Source: Clostridia bacterium
GTDB lineage: Bacteria > Bacillota > Clostridia > Christensenellales > Aristaeellaceae
DNA length: 35,223 nucleotides
Reading direction: 5' to 3'
Assembly: GCA_017443295.1 (NCBI GenBank)
Contig: JAFSNT010000103.1
Coordinates: 1 to 35,223, forward strand
Under the pieces are notes generated by a model, which was not told the origin of the DNA, did not search any database, and saw only the letters and a program-made list of their open reading frames with translations. Every line of letters starts with the position of its first letter. The stretch's first letter is position 1. The translations under genes and the position numbers were made by a program. Positions 32,037-35,223 of this stretch are shown piece after piece.

Positions 32037-34475
32037 ATGCCCAAAAAACCGCCGGAACCGGTATTGACTCCGGATATCATACAAACGCCTTTGGAAGACG
32101 TTCTGCATCAGAGCATGATGCCTTATGCGGAATACGTCATCTTGGAGCGCGCCATCCCCCGGGTGGAGGACGGCTTGAAGCCCGTGCAGCGGCGCATCCT
32201 GTTCACTATGCACGAGTTGGGCCTGACCCCGGACAAGCCCCACCGCAAGTGCGCCCGCATCGTGGGCGACTGCTTGGGTAAATATCATCCCCACGGGGAC
32301 ACCAGCGTGTACGACGCCCTGACCCGCATGGCCCAGCCCTACTCTTTGCGGGGGGTGATGGTGGACGGCCACGGCAATTTCGGCTCCATCGACGGCGACA
32401 GCGCCGCCGCCATGCGATACACCGAAGCCCGCATGGCCCCCCTGGCCCTGCAAATGCTGCGGGACATCGAAAAGGACACCGTGCCTTTCCGCCTGAATTT
32501 TGACGATACCCTGAAAGAGCCGGATTTATTGCCCGCCCGTTTCCCGAACCTGCTGGTGAACGGCGCGTCCGGCATTGCCGTGGGCCTTGCTACCAACATT
32601 CCGCCCCACAACCTGCGGGAAGTGACGGAAGCGGTATGCATGCAAATCGACGACGAAAATATTTCTTTGGACGAACTCATGAAGGCCGTGCCCGGCCCCG
32701 ATTTTCCCACCGGCGGCATCCTGCTGGATACGCCGGAGCTTCGTACTGCTTATGAAACGGGGCGCGGCAAGCTGACCCTGCGGGCCAAGGTGACCATGGA
32801 ACCGGGGCCCTCCGGGCGCACCCTGATCGTGATCCATGAAATCCCCTACGGCGTGGCCAAGGCCGCCATGCTGGAAAAGATTTTGAAGCTGTCGGAAGAA
32901 AAAAAGGCCCAGCTGGGCCTGATTCACGATATCCGGGACGAAAGCGACCGCACCGGCATGCGGGCGGTAATCGAACTCAAGAAGGAGGCCAATCCCCAGA
33001 AGGTGCTGGCGGCGCTGTACAAGTACAGCGATTTGCAGGTGACCTTCGGGGTGAACATGGTGGCCGTGGCGGCGGGCAAGCCGGTGCTGATGGGCCTGAA
33101 AACGGTGATCGGCCACTTCATCCGCCACCAGAAGGAAGTGGTCACCCGCCGCACCCAGTACGAACTGGATCAGGCCAAAGCCCGGGCCCATATCTTGGAG
33201 GGCCTGATCATTGCGGTGGACAACCTGGACGAGGTCATCGCCCTGATCCGCGCCAGCCGCAGCGGCAAGGAAGCCAAGCAGCGGCTGATGGATCGCTTCG
33301 GCTTTACGGACGTGCAGGCCCAGGCCATTCTGGATCTGCGCTTGCAGCGTTTGACCGGCCTGGAAATCGAAGCGCTCCGCAAGGAATACGCCGATATTCT
33401 GAAGCTGATCGAAACCCTGGAAAGCATCCTGAAAAGCGAAAAAAAGCTGATGAACGTCATCAAAAAAGAGCTGCGGGAAATTTCCGCCCAGTTCGGGGAC
33501 GACCGCCGCACCCAGATCGTGAAGGAAGAGCCGGAAGAAGCCCTGCCCGAGGTGGAAGAAGGCCCCCTGCCGGAAGAAGCCGTGGTGTTCCTCACCCGGG
33601 GCGGCCAGCTTCGCCGCGTTGCGCCACGGATTTATGAAAAGCTGGACATGCCGGAAAAGGAAAGCGACCGGAACCGGTATCTGTTCCACACCCAAACCGA
33701 TCATACCCTGTACTTCTTCACCAACTTAGGCAACTGTTATCCGCTGTCCGTGGGCGCGCTGGCGGAAACCGCCAAGCCCCGGGAGCGGGGCGGCAGCCTG
33801 ACCAGCGTGCTGGCGGGCCTGGAAAACGGGGAAGAATGTGTGGCCCTGCTGCTCATTACTCCCGGCAGCCTGAACGCCATGGGCGATCTTATGTTCTTTA
33901 CCCGCCAGGGCCAGGTGAAGCGCACCAGCGCGGCGGATTACGACGTAAAGCGCTCCAAGTTCGCCGCCATTAACTTAAAGGATGGCGACACCCTGCTGTC
34001 CGTGGCCCCCGCCGAGGAAGGGGCCGACCTGCTCATGATCACCCGGAAAGGTATGAGCATCCGCTTCGCCCTGGACGACGTGCCGGAAATGGGCCGTGTC
34101 AGCGCGGGCGTAAAGGGCATGAAGGTAGACGAGGACGATCAGGTGGTTCTGGCCTGCCCCATCGCCGTGTCTGACCAGATTCTGCTGTTCACGGAACGGG
34201 GCTACGGCAAGCGTCTTATGAGCGCCATGTTTGATACCCAGGGCCGCGCCGGGAAGGGCGTAAAGTGTGTGTATTTCAATAAATCCGGCTCCACCGGCTC
34301 CTATGTGGCTGCCGCCGCCCGCATTTCCAACACCCGCGCCTTTACTGTGCTTCAGCACGGCGGCCTGCTGACGCCCCTTTCCTCCGACGACCTGCCCTGC
34401 CAGGACCTAAGCGATAAAGGCAAGCCCATTGTGATGGCTGTGCTGGACGATGTGGTGGAAGACCTGATCCTATAA
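32037..34475 (+). CDS. Type IIA DNA topoisomerase subunit A (GyrA/ParC family)
   Basis: The DNA-breaking subunit, 812 residues. The winged-helix core contains the active-site tyrosine Y128 in RYTEARM, and the quinolone-resistance region reads HPHGDTSVYD with Thr89 where E. coli GyrA has Ser83. Thr is the natural residue in several species, so no resistance is implied. The coiled-coil region and a C-terminal propeller follow from about residue 510, with about six repeats of the type VVFLTRGGQLRRV, LYFFTNLGNCYPL, LMFFTRQGQVKRT, LLMITRKGMSIRF and ILLFTERGYGKRL. A canonical GyrA box (QRRGGRG) is absent; the nearest match is PRERGGS. This leans towards a ParC-like or specialised enzyme. ATG 32037 has GGAGG 9 bases upstream. 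Confidence 0.95.
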   Translation: MPKKPPEPVLTPDIIQTPLEDVLHQSMMPYAEYVILERAIPRVEDGLKPVQRRILFTMHELGLTPDKPHRKCARIVGDCLGKYHPHGDTSVYDALTRMAQPYSLRGVMVDGHGNFGSIDGDSAAAMRYTEARMAPLALQMLRDIEKDTVPFRLNFDDTLKEPDLLPARFPNLLVNGASGIAVGLATNIPPHNLREVTEAVCMQIDDENISLDELMKAVPGPDFPTGGILLDTPELRTAYETGRGKLTLRAKVTMEPGPSGRTLIVIHEIPYGVAKAAMLEKILKLSEEKKAQLGLIHDIRDESDRTGMRAVIELKKEANPQKVLAALYKYSDLQVTFGVNMVAVAAGKPVLMGLKTVIGHFIRHQKEVVTRRTQYELDQAKARAHILEGLIIAVDNLDEVIALIRASRSGKEAKQRLMDRFGFTDVQAQAILDLRLQRLTGLEIEALRKEYADILKLIETLESILKSEKKLMNVIKKELREISAQFGDDRRTQIVKEEPEEALPEVEEGPLPEEAVVFLTRGGQLRRVAPRIYEKLDMPEKESDRNRYLFHTQTDHTLYFFTNLGNCYPLSVGALAETAKPRERGGSLTSVLAGLENGEECVALLLITPGSLNAMGDLMFFTRQGQVKRTSAADYDVKRSKFAAINLKDGDTLLSVAPAEEGADLLMITRKGMSIRFALDDVPEMGRVSAGVKGMKVDEDDQVVLACPIAVSDQILLFTERGYGKRLMSAMFDTQGRAGKGVKCVYFNKSGSTGSYVAAAARISNTRAFTVLQHGGLLTPLSSDDLPCQDLSDKGKPIVMAVLDDVVEDLIL

Positions 34476-34481
34476 TTGATA

Positions 34482-34529
34482 AAAAAGCGCATACGCATCG
34501 GCTGAAAAACCGAAGCGTATGCGCTTTTT
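34482..34529. terminator. Strong bidirectional intrinsic terminator
   Basis: AAAAAGCGCATACGC (34482-34496) pairs perfectly with GCGTATGCGCTTTTT (34515-34529), with a further CGG/CCG pair of triplets inside. A U-run follows the stem in both directions. It lies 6 bases after the topoisomerase stop and 7 bases before the end of the convergent thioesterase gene, serving both. Confidence 0.93.
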
Positions 34530-34536
34530 ATCATAT

Positions 34537-34935
34537 TTATAGCTTGAACCCCGTCACGACCGCCTGCGCCACGTCCCGGCCCAAATCGTCGGAAACGTCC
34601 ACCTGATAGACGCAGCTGGTTTTTCCGTCCTTGCGGCAGGCAGCTTTTGCAATCAGCTTTTCGCCCTTTGCGGCGCTTAAAAAGTTCATGCTCACCTGCT
34701 GGGCCACGGTGGGCTTGTGGGTGTTGTTGGCCGCAGCGGCAAAGCACAGGTCGATCAGGGTAAAGATCGCCCCGCCCATGACGCCGCCCTCGGCGTTCCG
34801 GTGACGGGCGGTGAGCACAAGGCTGCAAACCGCGCCGCCGGGGGAGACGCTTTCCAGCACCACGCCGTTTTCCATGGCGAACCGATCTCGTTCAAAATAC
34901 GCCCGGGCGTCTTCCAGGGAGTGAAATACAGGCAT
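34537..34935 (-). CDS. Hotdog-fold thioesterase, PaaI/4HBT-like
   Basis: A 132-residue acyl-CoA thioesterase-like protein. ATG 34935 is chosen because AAAGGAG lies 8 bases upstream; longer readings would run into the palindromic repeats. The hotdog core is visible as RFAMENGVVLESVSPGGAVCSLVLTARHRNAEGGVMGGAIFTLIDLCFAAAANN: H-R-N-A-E-G-G-V-M-G-G-A is the PaaI-type motif, with Asp in TLID as the candidate catalytic residue, then QVSMNFL and a strand-rich C-terminus. The acyl substrate is unknown. It is convergent with the topoisomerase operon. No clear promoter was found upstream. Confidence 0.92.
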   Translation of the reverse strand: MPVFHSLEDARAYFERDRFAMENGVVLESVSPGGAVCSLVLTARHRNAEGGVMGGAIFTLIDLCFAAAANNTHKPTVAQQVSMNFLSAAKGEKLIAKAACRKDGKTSCVYQVDVSDDLGRDVAQAVVTGFKL

Positions 34936-34980
34936 TCTGTTTTCTCCTTTGTCAAATGAAGTAAAGAACACTTTAAGAAA

Positions 34981-35035
34981 CCAGGAGATCAGTGGGGCTT
35001 TGCCCCACACCCCACCAGGGAGATGATCTCCCTGG
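34981..35035. repeat. Double palindromic repeat
   Basis: Two perfect hairpins in tandem: GTGGGGC-TTT-GCCCCAC (34992-35008) and CCAGGGAGAT-G-ATCTCCCTGG (35015-35035). Just before them, CCAGGAGATCA (34981-34991) is a partial copy of the second arm. A GGGGCTTTGCCCC block followed by CACCCCACC is a sequence style I recall from intergenic regions of many bacteria, probably a dispersed repeat; that recollection is not checked. Confidence 0.65.
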
Positions 35036-35121
35036 ACCCTCACCCGCGGATATTACCTGACGCGGAAAGAAAGCAAGTTCCCGCTGTTACTTGGAAGAAA
35101 TGACGAACTTGATAGCCTTGT

Positions 35122-35160
35122 GCTTCTGGCCCGGCCGCCCGGCTTTCTTGGGCCAGAAGC
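35122..35160. repeat. Inverted repeat near the right edge
   Basis: GCTTCTGGCCC (35122-35132) pairs perfectly with GGGCCAGAAGC (35150-35160) around a 17-base loop. It lies in the last 288 bases of the window, where no gene with a start codon is visible. It may be part of the same dispersed repeat as the hairpins at 34981-35035, or part of a feature continuing past the edge. Confidence 0.5.
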
Positions 35161-35223
35161 CCTCAAACTTTCGTATCTCCCAGCGACAGGCGGATGTTGT
35201 TTTGTTTTTTTCTATTCAAGTTG

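Noticed and set aside
35087-35215. Short minus-strand open frame ending ...KAIKFVISSK at the right edge
   Set aside because: About 42 codons between an upstream in-frame TGA and a TAA, with no ATG, GTG or TTG start; it overlaps the inverted repeat 35122-35160. It could only be revived as a remnant of a repeated element.

Overview
This window looks like a chromosomal segment from a GC-rich member of the Clostridia (Firmicutes), probably an uncultured gut-type lineage such as Oscillospirales or Christensenellales. The evidence is the strong purine-rich Shine-Dalgarno sequences, TTGNNN-17-TATAAT promoters, Firmicutes-type gene families (KtrA/KtrB-like potassium uptake, NamZ/DUF1343, HemW next to a DUF5711-like protein) and a lipoprotein-type peptide-binding protein. 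The lineage is an inference. No phage, IS element, CRISPR array, rRNA or tRNA was recognised.

Layout, left to right. 1-1598: the 3' part of lysS, then a small overlapping gene pair (unnamed protein plus DUF4160) whose promoter sits in a palindrome. 1652-5568: an operon of a PlsC-type acyltransferase with a zinc ribbon, a DcuC/YfcC-type carrier and a type-2 glycerate kinase. 5701-7715 (minus): ktrB-ktrA. 7982-12586: a lone lipoprotein solute-binding protein followed by a membrane sensor with a degenerate GGDEF and an intact EAL. 12610-15613 (minus): a four-gene operon namZ, acylphosphatase, P-loop kinase, GNAT. 15614-16128: a hairpin-rich non-coding island between two divergent promoters. 16129-18367: a GH113-like glycosidase and an aldo/keto reductase with two [4Fe-4S] motifs. 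18543-22901: a 1452-residue cyclic-di-GMP protein. 23164-29805 (minus): a secreted SH3-repeat protein, hemW, a DUF5711-like membrane protein and a SWIM/SNF2 helicase. 30020-34475: a type IIA topoisomerase B-A pair. 34537-34935 (minus): a hotdog thioesterase. The last 288 bases hold palindromes and no convincing gene.

Two themes stand out. First, cyclic-di-GMP signalling: two paralogous proteins share a degenerate GGDEF (with a DHF remnant), an intact EAL and the same previously unnamed C-terminal domain. One is membrane-bound and apparently co-transcribed with an orphan binding protein. The other is cytosolic and carries four tandem PAS-like modules and a catalytic GGDEF.

Second, three intergenic elements at 5567-5692, 17115-17202 and 23005-23140 share one architecture: a purine arm built from GTNRRRR heptads, a 60-70 base loop containing ATAAA near its end, and a pyrimidine arm built from YYYYNAC heptads. 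The N base differs between elements but is largely constant within each one, so the arms appear to co-vary. I do not recognise this as a named repeat family, and it is the best candidate here for something undescribed.
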